The notes under the pieces were generated by a model that did no database searches, had not been told where the DNA came from, and saw only the letters and a list, made by a program, of their open reading frames with translations. Of a stretch of 5,413 nucleotides of DNA, positions 1 to 5,413 are shown piece by piece (within the stretch, counting starts at the first letter, position 1; every line of letters begins with the position of its first letter). The position numbers and the translations under genes are program-made. Source of the DNA: an uncultured Clostridia bacterium (GTDB lineage Bacteria > Bacillota > Clostridia > TANB77 > CAG-508). The DNA is taken from the NCBI GenBank assembly GCA_944393755.1, contig CALYBF010000102.1, positions 1-5,413 on the forward strand. Direction: 5' to 3'.

Positions 1-323
1 GAGATTCCTAATTCTTCTGCAATTTCATTTGTTTCTTTTCCTTCATTATATAATCTTGCTATTTCTTCTCTTCTTTTTGCTATTTGTTTACTTCTTTTTA
101 CTTTAACTTCAGGTGGTTTTTCTTCTTTTTTTCTTCCTAGCATTATTTCTGTTTGTACAGAAGCTGAAATAATCGCTTGTCTTCTTTTACTATGTTCATT
201 AATAAATTCTATATCTCTTTCTATTGTACGAACAGGTACTCCTAAAGTTCTTGCAATATCTACTGCTTCTCTTTTTTTATTTAATAATTCTTCTACTTTT
301 TTTCTTCTTTCTTTAACATCCAT
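1..323 (-). CDS. Double helix-turn-helix protein of unknown function (3' end outside window)
   Basis: The frame is open from the ATG at 323-321 to the window edge, giving 107 residues with no stop. The start is supported by GGAG at 331-334, 7 bases upstream, and by a promoter further up. The protein is small, basic and rich in Lys, Arg and Glu. Residues about 5-40 form an HTH-like unit (DIARTLGVPVRTIERDI, about 22-38), where the sequence after the Gly turn looks like a recognition helix. A charged linker follows (about 64-82). A second, related unit begins at about 83 (ARLYNEGKETNEIAEELGI) and is cut by the edge. The two units align with shared R-R, L, N, E, I-A and L-G positions, suggesting internal duplication. 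No family is recognised. A DNA-binding regulator is the obvious inference, but a transposase-type or terminase-type HTH protein is possible. It lies downstream of uvrA on the same strand but has its own promoter and is separated by a terminator. Confidence 0.8.
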   Translation of the reverse strand, partial: MDVKERRKKVEELLNKKREAVDIARTLGVPVRTIERDIEFINEHSKRRQAIISASVQTEIMLGRKKEEKPPEVKVKRSKQIAKRREEIARLYNEGKETNEIAEELGI

Positions 324-338
324 ATCTTTGCTCCAATC

Positions 339-359
339 GTAAATAATAAGATTATTTAC
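339..359. promoter_or_regulatory. Operator-like inverted repeat in the leader of the HTH gene
   Basis: Two perfect 9-base arms, GTAAATAAT (339-347) and ATTATTTAC (351-359), are separated by 3 bases. The repeat lies between the predicted -10 box (374-379) and the ribosome binding site (331-334), so it covers the start of the transcript. A 21-bp dyad directly in front of a gene for a small HTH protein is the usual layout of an autoregulatory operator. Binding is inferred only. The 3-base loop also allows an AT-only-cored RNA hairpin, but there is no U-tract, so a terminator is unlikely. Confidence 0.5.
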
Positions 360-373
360 CTAAAATCAACATA

Positions 374-402
374 ATAATACCACGTTTCGTCTATTTTTTC
401 AA
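374..402 (-). promoter_or_regulatory. Promoter of the HTH gene (sigma-A type)
   Basis: Read on the minus strand, TTGAAA (-35, 397-402) and TATTAT (-10, 374-379) are separated by exactly 17 bases. Transcription would start near 367, leaving a leader of about 44 bases that contains the inverted repeat and the GGAG ribosome binding site. Confidence 0.65.
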
Positions 403-426
403 TCAAAATAGTAAAAAACATAGCAG

Positions 427-458
427 AAAAGGTAATTACATAAGAATAATTACCTTTT
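427..458 (-). terminator. Hairpin terminator of uvrA
   Basis: Perfect 12-base arms, AAAAGGTAATTA (427-438) and TAATTACCTTTT (447-458), flank an 8-base loop, and the hairpin starts 4 bases beyond the uvrA stop codon at 463-465. On the minus strand the hairpin ends in TTTT, and a further T-run follows about 10 bases later. The U-tract is modest because it forms part of the stem. The A/T symmetry would also allow it to act in the other direction. It separates uvrA from the HTH gene downstream. Confidence 0.75.
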
Positions 459-462
459 TGTT

Positions 463-1599
463 CTATTCTAAATATTTCTTTAAAAACTTACCTGTGTAAC
501 TCTTTTCGTTTTTACAAATCTGTTCTGGAGTTCCAACTGCAACTACTTCTCCACCATTATCTCCACCTTCTGGTCCTAAGTCAATTATATGATCGCAAGT
601 TTTAATTAAATCTAAATTATGTTCTATTACAATTATTGTATTTCCTGTATCTACAAGCCTTTGTAAAATATTTACTAATTTATGAACATCTGCAATGTGA
701 AGACCTGTTGTTGGTTCATCTAAAATATATAAAGTTTTTCCAGTTGCTCTTTTTGATAATTCTGTTGCAAGTTTAACTCTTTGGGCTTCTCCACCAGACA
801 ATGTAGTTGAAGGTTGTCCTAGTTTTATATAACCTAAACCAACATCATATAATGTTTGTATTTTATTTTTGACTTTAGGTATTTTATCAAAAAACTTTAA
901 AGCTTCTTCAACTGTCATATCTAATACTTCTGAAATATTTTTCCCTCTATATTTAACTTCTAATGTCTCTCTATTATAACGTTTCCCTTTACATACTTCA
1001 CAAGGCACATAGATATCTGGTAAAAAGTGCATTTCTATTTTATGAACACCATCACCATTACAACTTTCACACCTACCACCTGAAACATTAAAACTAAATC
1101 TTCCTTTTTGGTAACCTCTTAGTTTTGCTTCTTCTGTTGCTGCAAACAAATCTCTTATTAAATCAAACACACCTGTATATGTTGCAGGATTAGAACGAGG
1201 CGTTCTTCCAATTGGTGATTGGTCTATATTTATTATTTTATCTATATTTTCTAAACCTTTTACATTTTTACATTTACCAGGTTTCTCATTTGAGCCGTTT
1301 AGTTCTTTTGCAATAGTTTTATATAAAACTTCATTTACTAGAGTAGATTTTCCAGAACCTGAAACACCTGTTACACAATTAAATACTCCTAAAGGAAATT
1401 TAACACTAATATTTTTCAAGTTGTTTTCAGTAGCACCTACTACTTCTATAACTTTTGATTTTACTGATTTTCTTCTTTTTTTAGGTACTTCTATTTTCTT
1501 TCTTCCACTTAAATATTGTCCTGTTATAGAATCTTCTACTTTTTTAACTTCTTCAGCAGTACCGCTGTGCCATAACTTTTCCACCATGAACACCTGCAC
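463..1599 (-). CDS. uvrA: UvrA, C-terminal part (second ABC module), frameshifted
   Basis: This is the C-terminal 366 residues of excinuclease ABC subunit A, the dimeric ATPase that finds bulky DNA lesions and loads UvrB. It carries a complete second nucleotide-binding unit: Walker A GVSGSGKST (about 78-86), a zinc site of two Cys pairs (Cys177/180 and Cys200/203), the ABC signature LSGGEAQR (about 267-274), Walker B YILDEP (about 291-296) and the H-loop His at 327. The zinc segment belongs to the C-terminal DNA-contacting finger of the family. Its first 12 residues (from the GTG at 1597-1599) are not UvrA sequence; they are the conserved GVHGGKV region read in the wrong frame. Authentic UvrA sequence starts at Gly13 (1561-1563). 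No strong ribosome binding site precedes the GTG or the ATG at 1585-1587, so separate translation is doubtful. The stop is TAG at 463-465. Confidence 0.95.
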   Translation of the reverse strand: MQVFMVEKLWHSGTAEEVKKVEDSITGQYLSGRKKIEVPKKRRKSVKSKVIEVVGATENNLKNISVKFPLGVFNCVTGVSGSGKSTLVNEVLYKTIAKELNGSNEKPGKCKNVKGLENIDKIINIDQSPIGRTPRSNPATYTGVFDLIRDLFAATEEAKLRGYQKGRFSFNVSGGRCESCNGDGVHKIEMHFLPDIYVPCEVCKGKRYNRETLEVKYRGKNISEVLDMTVEEALKFFDKIPKVKNKIQTLYDVGLGYIKLGQPSTTLSGGEAQRVKLATELSKRATGKTLYILDEPTTGLHIADVHKLVNILQRLVDTGNTIIVIEHNLDLIKTCDHIIDLGPEGGDNGGEVVAVGTPEQICKNEKSYTGKFLKKYLE

Positions 1600-3292
1600 C
1601 TGGTCCTATATCTATTATTTGGTCTGCCGCATACATAGTATCTTCGTCGTGTTCTACAACAAGTAAAGTATTTCCTAAATCTCTTAATTTTTTTAGTGTT
1701 GCTAATAATTTATCATTATCTCTTTGGTGTAGACCTATACTTGGCTCATCTAAAATGTAAAGTACACCAGTTAAGCCAGAACCAATTTGTGTAGCAAGTC
1801 TAATTCTTTGAGCTTCACCACCTGATAATGTTCCTGCATTTCTTGATAATGTTAAATATTCCAAACCAACATCTACTAAAAATTGTAACCTTTGGTCTAT
1901 TTCTTTTAAAATAAGCTCTGATATCATAGCTTGTGTTTTATTTAATTTTAAGTTGTTTAAATAATTTTTTATTTTCACAATTGACATTTCTGTTAACTCA
2001 TTTATATTTTTACTACCTACTTTTATAGATAATATTTCTTTTTTTAATCTTGCTCCGTGGCAAACAGGACATTCTGAGTTTGTCATATACATTTCATAAA
2101 AATCACGCATCCCTTGTGATTTTGTTTCACTATGTCGTCTATCTAAAGTAGGTAAAACCCCTTCAAATGGAGCTGTGAATTTTCTTACTCCTGCATATGA
2201 AGAATATTCAAAATCAATTTCTTCATCTCCTGTACCATAAAGAATTTTTTCCATAAACCAACGTGGTAAATCTTTAATTTTTTTACCTTTAATATCTATT
2301 CCATAATGTTTACCAATTGCCTCAAAATACATTTTAGCCATAGTATCACCTTTTTTCATAGTACTAGACCCAAATGCTTTTATTCCATCATAAAGCGTTT
2401 TATTTTTATCCGGTACAATTAAATCTTCATCCATTTTCATTAAATATCCAATACCTGTACATTCTGGACAAGCCCCAAATGGGTTGTTAAATGAAAACAT
2501 TCTAGGTGTAAGTTCTGGAAAACTAAAACCACAATCTGGACAAGCATAATTACAGCTATATAATATTTCCTTTCCGCCTCTTACATCTATTAATACCATT
2601 TTATCTGCGTGTTTTAAAGCAATTTCAACAGATTCTGTTAATCTACTTATAATATCTGGTTTTATTACTAATCTATCTACAACTAATTCTATATTATGTT
2701 TTTTCTTTCTATCTAATTCTATATCATCAGATAATTCATAATTTTCACCATCTATTCTAACTCTAACAAAACCTTCTTTTTGGTATGCTTCTAATTGTTT
2801 TGTATATTCTCCTTTACGTCCTCTTACTACTGGTGCAAGTATTTGTATTCTAGTTCCTTCTTCTAAACTCATTATATTGTCTATTATTTGGTCAATACTT
2901 TGTTTTTCTATTTTTTTACCACAATTAGGACAATATGGTACACCTATTCTAGCATAAAGTAAACGTATATAATCATATATTTCTGTTACAGTTCCTACAG
3001 TAGAACGTGGATTTTTTGATGTTGTTTTTTGGTCTATTGAAATTGCAGGTGATAAGCCATCTATTCTTTGGACATCTGGTTTTTCCATTAAACCTAAAAA
3101 CTGCCTTGCATATGATGATAAACTTTCTACATATCTTCTTTGTCCTTCTGCATATAATGTGTCAAAAGCTAAACTTGATTTACCAGAGCCTGAAAGTCCT
3201 GTTATTACTACTAATTTATCTCTTGGTATTTCTAAATCTATATTCTTTAAATTATGTTCTTTTGCTCCCTTTATTATTATTTTATCGTTCAT
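1553..3292 (-). CDS. uvrA: UvrA, N-terminal part (first ABC module and UvrB-binding region), frameshifted
   Basis: This is the N-terminal 576 residues of excinuclease ABC subunit A, plus three out-of-frame residues before TGA. Motifs in order: Walker A GLSGSGKSS (32-40) followed by the family-typical YAEGQRRYVESLSSYARQFL; a Cys pair at 121/124 that probably pairs with Cys408/411, as in the extra zinc site of Gram-positive UvrA; the UvrB-binding and insertion regions between about 130 and 400; a zinc site at Cys251/254 and Cys275/278 around the conserved PRMFSFNNPFGACP; signature LSGGEAQRIRLA (489-500); Walker B LYILDEPS (511-518); and the H-loop His548. The start ATG at 3290-3292 follows GGGGTG (3298-3303) at 5 bases. 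The break falls after the first ABC module, so this fragment could fold but lacks the second ATPase half needed for excision repair. Confidence 0.97.
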   Translation of the reverse strand: MNDKIIIKGAKEHNLKNIDLEIPRDKLVVITGLSGSGKSSLAFDTLYAEGQRRYVESLSSYARQFLGLMEKPDVQRIDGLSPAISIDQKTTSKNPRSTVGTVTEIYDYIRLLYARIGVPYCPNCGKKIEKQSIDQIIDNIMSLEEGTRIQILAPVVRGRKGEYTKQLEAYQKEGFVRVRIDGENYELSDDIELDRKKKHNIELVVDRLVIKPDIISRLTESVEIALKHADKMVLIDVRGGKEILYSCNYACPDCGFSFPELTPRMFSFNNPFGACPECTGIGYLMKMDEDLIVPDKNKTLYDGIKAFGSSTMKKGDTMAKMYFEAIGKHYGIDIKGKKIKDLPRWFMEKILYGTGDEEIDFEYSSYAGVRKFTAPFEGVLPTLDRRHSETKSQGMRDFYEMYMTNSECPVCHGARLKKEILSIKVGSKNINELTEMSIVKIKNYLNNLKLNKTQAMISELILKEIDQRLQFLVDVGLEYLTLSRNAGTLSGGEAQRIRLATQIGSGLTGVLYILDEPSIGLHQRDNDKLLATLKKLRDLGNTLLVVEHDEDTMYAADQIIDIGPGAGVHGGKVMAQRYC

Positions 3293-3309
3293 TTCTTCAC
3301 CCCAAACAA

Positions 3310-3338
3310 ATTATACTACAAAATTTCTAGAAAAACAA
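3310..3338 (-). promoter_or_regulatory. Promoter of uvrA (sigma-A type)
   Basis: On the minus strand, TTGTTT (-35, 3333-3338) and a perfect TATAAT (-10, 3310-3315) are separated by 17 bases. Transcription would start near 3303, leaving a leader of only about 11 bases made up largely of the GGGGTG ribosome binding site. An AAAC-N4-GTTT dyad overlaps the -35 box (see the separate entry). Confidence 0.75.
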
Positions 3339-3344
3339 GAGTTT
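3333..3344. promoter_or_regulatory. Possible degenerate LexA (SOS) box over the uvrA -35
   Basis: AAAC (3333-3336), 4 bases, then GTTT (3341-3344) form a symmetric site overlapping the -35 box. The Gram-positive LexA site is built on GAAC-N4-GTTC, often with GTTT on one side, and uvrA is commonly SOS-regulated, which makes the position suggestive. Each half differs from GAAC/GTTC by one base, and a short A/T-rich dyad is easy to find by chance here, so this is a weak call. Confidence 0.3.
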
Positions 3345-3491
3345 GGTATGCAATTATTTTTATCCTTAATTTTCATTTAATTTTTTTATTTTAAGAAATT
3401 AATATTTTCTCCTCTTTTTCCCCATCTTCTGGCTCATACCATAATTTTATTTACATTATAATTTTATTAATAAATTAACTTATTAAAAAAC

Positions 3492-3521
3492 TTGATATTC
3501 TGTATCATATATTGATATAAT
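3492..3521 (+). promoter_or_regulatory. Promoter of the xer recombinase gene
   Basis: TTGATA (-35, 3492-3497) and a perfect TATAAT (-10, 3516-3521) are separated by 18 bases. Transcription would start near 3528, giving a leader of about 39 bases up to the ATG at 3567. The spacer and -10 box are overlapped by the phased pentamers TGATA (3493), TATCA (3503) and TGATA (3513), which could be a repressor site. Confidence 0.7.
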
Positions 3522-3552
3522 ATCTGTAGTTTTTAAATATCAAAAAATCAAT

Positions 3553-3558
3553 GGAGTG
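3553..3558 (+). promoter_or_regulatory. Ribosome binding site that fixes the xer start at 3567
   Basis: GGAGTG (3553-3558) lies 8 bases before the ATG at 3567-3569, a normal distance. The upstream in-frame GTG at 3558-3560 overlaps this site and sits one base after GGAG, so it cannot be the initiation codon. This is why the shorter, 329-residue protein is preferred. Confidence 0.75.
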
Positions 3559-3566
3559 TGATATTT

Positions 3567-4556
3567 ATGATAAAAAGAGAAGAAAATCCAGACTACTTAA
3601 ATGCTTTTTTAGATTATTCTACAACTATTTTAAATAAATCACCAAATAGTATTAAAGAATATAATTATGATTTAGCAATGTTTCTAAAATTTATTAAGAT
3701 ACATTTTAGACTTACTAATGAAACAGATTTTGCTAAAATTAAAATTTATGATTTACCATATGATGTTATAAAAAAAATAGAACTAGATGATATACACGCG
3801 TTTTTAGGTTATTTAACAACTACATTTAATAGTAAATCTGCAACTCGAGCAAGAAAAATTTCAACTATAAGAATATTTTTTAAATATTTATCACAAGATG
3901 CAAGTAAAAAGTTTTTATTAGACCATAATCCAGCATTAAACTTAAAAACACCAAAAAAAGATAAAAGACTTCCTAAATATTTATCTTTAGATGATAGTAA
4001 AAGATTATTAGATGCTGCATCTAACGAAGATAATAGAAATTGTGAAAGAGATTATGCAATAACAACATTATTTTTAAATTGTGGTATGCGTCTTTCTGAA
4101 CTTGTTGGTATTAATATTAATGATATTGATTTTGAAGATTGTAAATTAAATGTTATTGGTAAAGGAAATAAAGAAAGAACTATTTATTTAAACAAAGCTT
4201 GTATGAAAGCACTTTCTTCTTATTTAAATGTAAGACCAAAAATTGTAGATAGTGATGCAAAACACTCTGATAAAGCACTTTTCTTAAGTGAAAGAAAAGA
4301 GAGAATTAGTAATAGAACTGTACAACATATTATAAATAAAGAATTAATGGAAGCAGGACTAGATAGTAGAAAATATTCTGTACATAAATTAAGACATACA
4401 GCTGCCACTCTTATGTATCAATATGGAGAAGTTGATATTAGAGCTTTGCAGGAATTACTAGGACACGAAAGTATCGCAACAACTGAAATATATACACACG
4501 TAAATAATGACCAAGTAAGAAGTGCAGTTGAAAGAAACCCTCTAGCAAATTTATAG
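3567..4556 (+). CDS. Tyrosine recombinase, XerC/XerD type
   Basis: This is a 329-residue site-specific recombinase of the phage-integrase family. Chromosomal members resolve chromosome dimers at dif during division; others act on plasmids or mobile elements. The N-terminal SAM-like DNA-binding domain spans about residues 8-112 (core-binding pattern SIKEYNYDLAMFLKFI, about 28-43, and ATRARKISTIRIFFKYL, about 92-108). The catalytic domain (about 135-320) has all six expected residues: Arg175 (GMRLSEL), Lys199 (GKGNKER), His273 and Arg276 (HKLRHT), His300 (LLGH) and the nucleophile Tyr309 (TEIYTHV). The spacing from Arg175 to Lys199 and from His300 to Tyr309 matches E. coli XerD as I recall it. 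The length is slightly above the roughly 300 of XerC/XerD because of a longer segment around residues 45-75. It has its own promoter, is divergent from uvrA, and no phage or integron genes adjoin it, so a housekeeping Xer is most likely. XerC, XerD or single-Xer identity cannot be decided here. Confidence 0.95.
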   Translation: MIKREENPDYLNAFLDYSTTILNKSPNSIKEYNYDLAMFLKFIKIHFRLTNETDFAKIKIYDLPYDVIKKIELDDIHAFLGYLTTTFNSKSATRARKISTIRIFFKYLSQDASKKFLLDHNPALNLKTPKKDKRLPKYLSLDDSKRLLDAASNEDNRNCERDYAITTLFLNCGMRLSELVGININDIDFEDCKLNVIGKGNKERTIYLNKACMKALSSYLNVRPKIVDSDAKHSDKALFLSERKERISNRTVQHIINKELMEAGLDSRKYSVHKLRHTAATLMYQYGEVDIRALQELLGHESIATTEIYTHVNNDQVRSAVERNPLANL

Positions 4557-4650
4557 GGGACGTTTCAAAATGGACATTTTGTCCAAAATGGGACACATCT
4601 ATTAAAGGGTCTGTCCCCAATTGGACAAAATGTCCATTTTGAAACGTCCC
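4557..4650. repeat. 94-bp palindromic REP/MITE-like element with GGGAC ends
   Basis: Perfect 30-base inverted arms at 4557-4586 and 4621-4650 start with GGGACGTTTC and end with GAAACGTCCC. After a 3x3 mismatch, the pairing resumes as GGGACA (4590-4595) with TGTCCC (4612-4617), around a 16-base loop. Each arm also contains its own small hairpin, TGGACA-TTT-TGTCCA on the left and TGGACA-AAA-TGTCCA on the right, so GGACA/TGTCC units recur throughout. The element begins on the base after the xer stop codon and ends 7 bases before the stop of the facing membrane-protein gene. Palindromes bounded by G-rich GGGAC/GTCCC ends are dispersed in many Firmicute genomes and resemble repeats mobilised by REP-associated Y1 (IS200-like) transposases. 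No such gene is present here, and the copy number is unknown. It could also work as a bidirectional terminator for the two converging genes, although neither side has a clear U-tract. Confidence 0.85.
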
Positions 4651-4657
4651 TATTTAC

Positions 4658-5413
4658 CTATTTAAAAATTTTTATATAATATGGTTTTATTTCTGGAAGT
4701 AGACTATTTAAATATATTACATTAAAATCTTTATCTTTTATTTTTATATTAGGAAAAGTTTTTATCATTTTTTCATTTCCCCATACATTATTTATAAAAT
4801 CATCTAAATTCTTATTATTTTTTACTCTTATATATTTTTCATTAACAGCTTCTTTATTATAAACTGGTATGTTTTTTTCTACTACCATCCTTGTAATAAA
4901 CATATCTTGAGCATATATGGTTAGTATACAATCAATAAATAAAAATATTATTAAAACTGATACTATTATTTTTAATACCTTTTTAGATATTTTTTCTTTT
5001 ATTTTGTTACAAATTTTATCTATAAACGGGTTTATTATTTTTACTAAAACTAATGTTAAAATCCCCCAAAATATTGAATAAAGTAAACATACTCTGCCAT
5101 TTATGTTTAATATTTTCCCCGAATAGTCCCACCAATCTGTCTCTAGTATTACTTCTATTAAGAAACTAAATATATACTCGGTTAAGGTTCCAATTATATA
5201 ACCACCTAAAAATAATGTTATATTATTTTTATTAAAATATTTGGAAAATACTAATATAAAAACTGCTCCTATTCCGTATATTCCAAGAAATGGACCATAT
5301 AGAAAACTCTGTCTTGATTGCCACTCTCCCATTGTTATTATTCCGAATATTGTTTCTATAATATATCCTAAAATACTGTATATTATGAAGTATGAAAATA
5401 TTTTCCAAATACT
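4658..5413 (-). CDS. Polytopic membrane protein, PF06541 (CmpB, putative ABC transporter permease) family, 5' end outside window
   Basis: The frame is open from the TAG stop at 4658-4660 to the window edge, giving 251 visible residues. The ATG at 5330-5332 is internal. The 27 residues before it (WKIFSYFIIYSILGYIIETI and onward) continue the typical first membrane helix of the family, and no good ribosome binding site precedes that ATG. About five membrane segments are visible: the one just named, then FLGIYGIGAVFILVF, ITLFLGGYIIGTLTEYIF, CLLYSIFWGILTLVLV and KIIVSVLIIFLFIDCIL. Family landmarks are FLYGPFLGIYG, the WWDYSG...LNINGRVCL stretch between helices 3 and 4, and a soluble tail with NEKMIKTFPNIKI. 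The 'ABC transporter' label of PF06541 is historical; the visible part has no nucleotide-binding domain and no ATPase gene is adjacent, so the role is unknown. It converges on xer across the palindromic element. Confidence 0.8.
   Translation of the reverse strand, partial: SIWKIFSYFIIYSILGYIIETIFGIITMGEWQSRQSFLYGPFLGIYGIGAVFILVFSKYFNKNNITLFLGGYIIGTLTEYIFSFLIEVILETDWWDYSGKILNINGRVCLLYSIFWGILTLVLVKIINPFIDKICNKIKEKISKKVLKIIVSVLIIFLFIDCILTIYAQDMFITRMVVEKNIPVYNKEAVNEKYIRVKNNKNLDDFINNVWGNEKMIKTFPNIKIKDKDFNVIYLNSLLPEIKPYYIKIFK

Larger units (their letters stand above)
463..3292 (-). pseudogene. uvrA: uvrA locus, full length but interrupted by a +1 frameshift near 1564
   Basis: The N-terminal ORF (1553-3292) and C-terminal ORF (463-1599) are consecutive parts of one excinuclease ABC subunit A. 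The first ends ...GGKVMAQ then RYC and a TGA stop. The family continues that position as Gln-Gly-Thr followed by Glu-Glu, and that continuation (GTAEEV) appears in the second frame. Dropping one base, most simply G1564 on the plus strand (C in the coding strand, inside CAGCGG), joins Gln576 to the Gly at 1561-1563. This gives about 942 residues, the normal UvrA length. No other gap or lost motif is seen, so the lesion is recent or is a sequencing or assembly error. No slippery homopolymer lies at the site. If genuine, it should abolish normal UvrA unless the two halves are made separately. A good promoter and terminator flank the locus. Confidence 0.85.

Noticed and set aside
1553..1575. Programmed +1 frameshift at TGC-TGA in uvrA, by analogy with prfB
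   Set aside because: A +1 shift at the TGA would give a product of the right length, but there is no prfB-like CUU-UGA slippery codon, no Shine-Dalgarno stimulator close upstream, and the tRNA on TGC could not re-pair in the +1 frame. The residues read before the shift (RYC) also replace the expected Gly-Thr-Ala.
3007..3380. Plus-strand ORFs of 107 and 73 codons antisense to the start of uvrA
   Set aside because: They are leucine- and phenylalanine-rich shadows of the uvrA coding strand, with no family resemblance. The same applies to the ORFs opposite uvrA at 1421-1666 and opposite xer at 4220-4408 and 4438-4620.
3304..3440. Tiny minus-strand ORFs (about 12 and 21 codons) upstream of uvrA, near a GAGGAG stretch at about 3410-3415
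   Set aside because: The GAGGAG is not followed by a start codon at a useful distance, the peptides are low-complexity, and the 21-codon one runs through the predicted uvrA promoter. There is no support for a leader peptide.
3441..3474. 11-bp direct repeat ATAATTTTATT (3441-3451 and 3458-3468) and the 12-bp palindrome TTTATTAATAAA (3463-3474)
   Set aside because: Both are pure A/T in a very AT-rich intergenic stretch, so such matches are expected by chance. No gene start or promoter box depends on them.
3558..3566. GTG at 3558 as the start of the recombinase
   Set aside because: It overlaps the GGAGTG ribosome binding site and would have no Shine-Dalgarno sequence at a workable distance. 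The ATG at 3567 does.

Overview
The window is strongly AT-rich. Its gene set, codon use, Shine-Dalgarno sites and promoter spacing fit a low-GC Gram-positive bacterium, most likely a clostridial or related Firmicute. TGG is the tryptophan codon throughout, and nothing requires a non-standard genetic code. No rRNA, tRNA, CRISPR array or transposase gene was seen.

Layout from left to right. (1) 1-323, minus: the 5' end of a gene for a small basic protein with two related helix-turn-helix (HTH) segments, cut by the window edge. It has a near-consensus promoter and an operator-like 9-bp inverted repeat in its leader. (2) 427-458: a hairpin terminator directly behind uvrA. (3) 463-3292, minus: uvrA, the damage-recognition ATPase of nucleotide excision repair, at full family length (about 942 residues when repaired) but split by one extra base near 1564. 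It therefore reads as a 579-residue N-terminal ORF and an overlapping 378-residue C-terminal ORF. (4) 3293-3566: the divergent intergenic region, with a good promoter for each flanking gene. A possible degenerate LexA box lies over the uvrA -35, and evenly phased TGATA/TATCA pentamers lie in the xer promoter. The middle (about 3345-3490) is AT-rich, with nothing else I can name. (5) 3567-4556, plus: a complete XerC/XerD-type tyrosine recombinase with all catalytic residues. (6) 4557-4650: a 94-bp palindromic element with perfect 30-bp arms ending in GGGAC/GTCCC, which looks like a REP/MITE-type repeat inserted between convergent genes. (7) 4658-5413, minus: a polytopic membrane protein of the PF06541 (CmpB, 'putative ABC transporter permease') family, whose 5' end lies beyond the window.

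uvrA and xer are divergent housekeeping DNA-maintenance genes. There is no sign that the four genes form one pathway or operon, and I see no convincing new multi-gene system. The points most worth checking are the uvrA frameshift at the boundary between its two ABC modules, the palindromic element, and the possible autoregulated HTH gene at the left edge.
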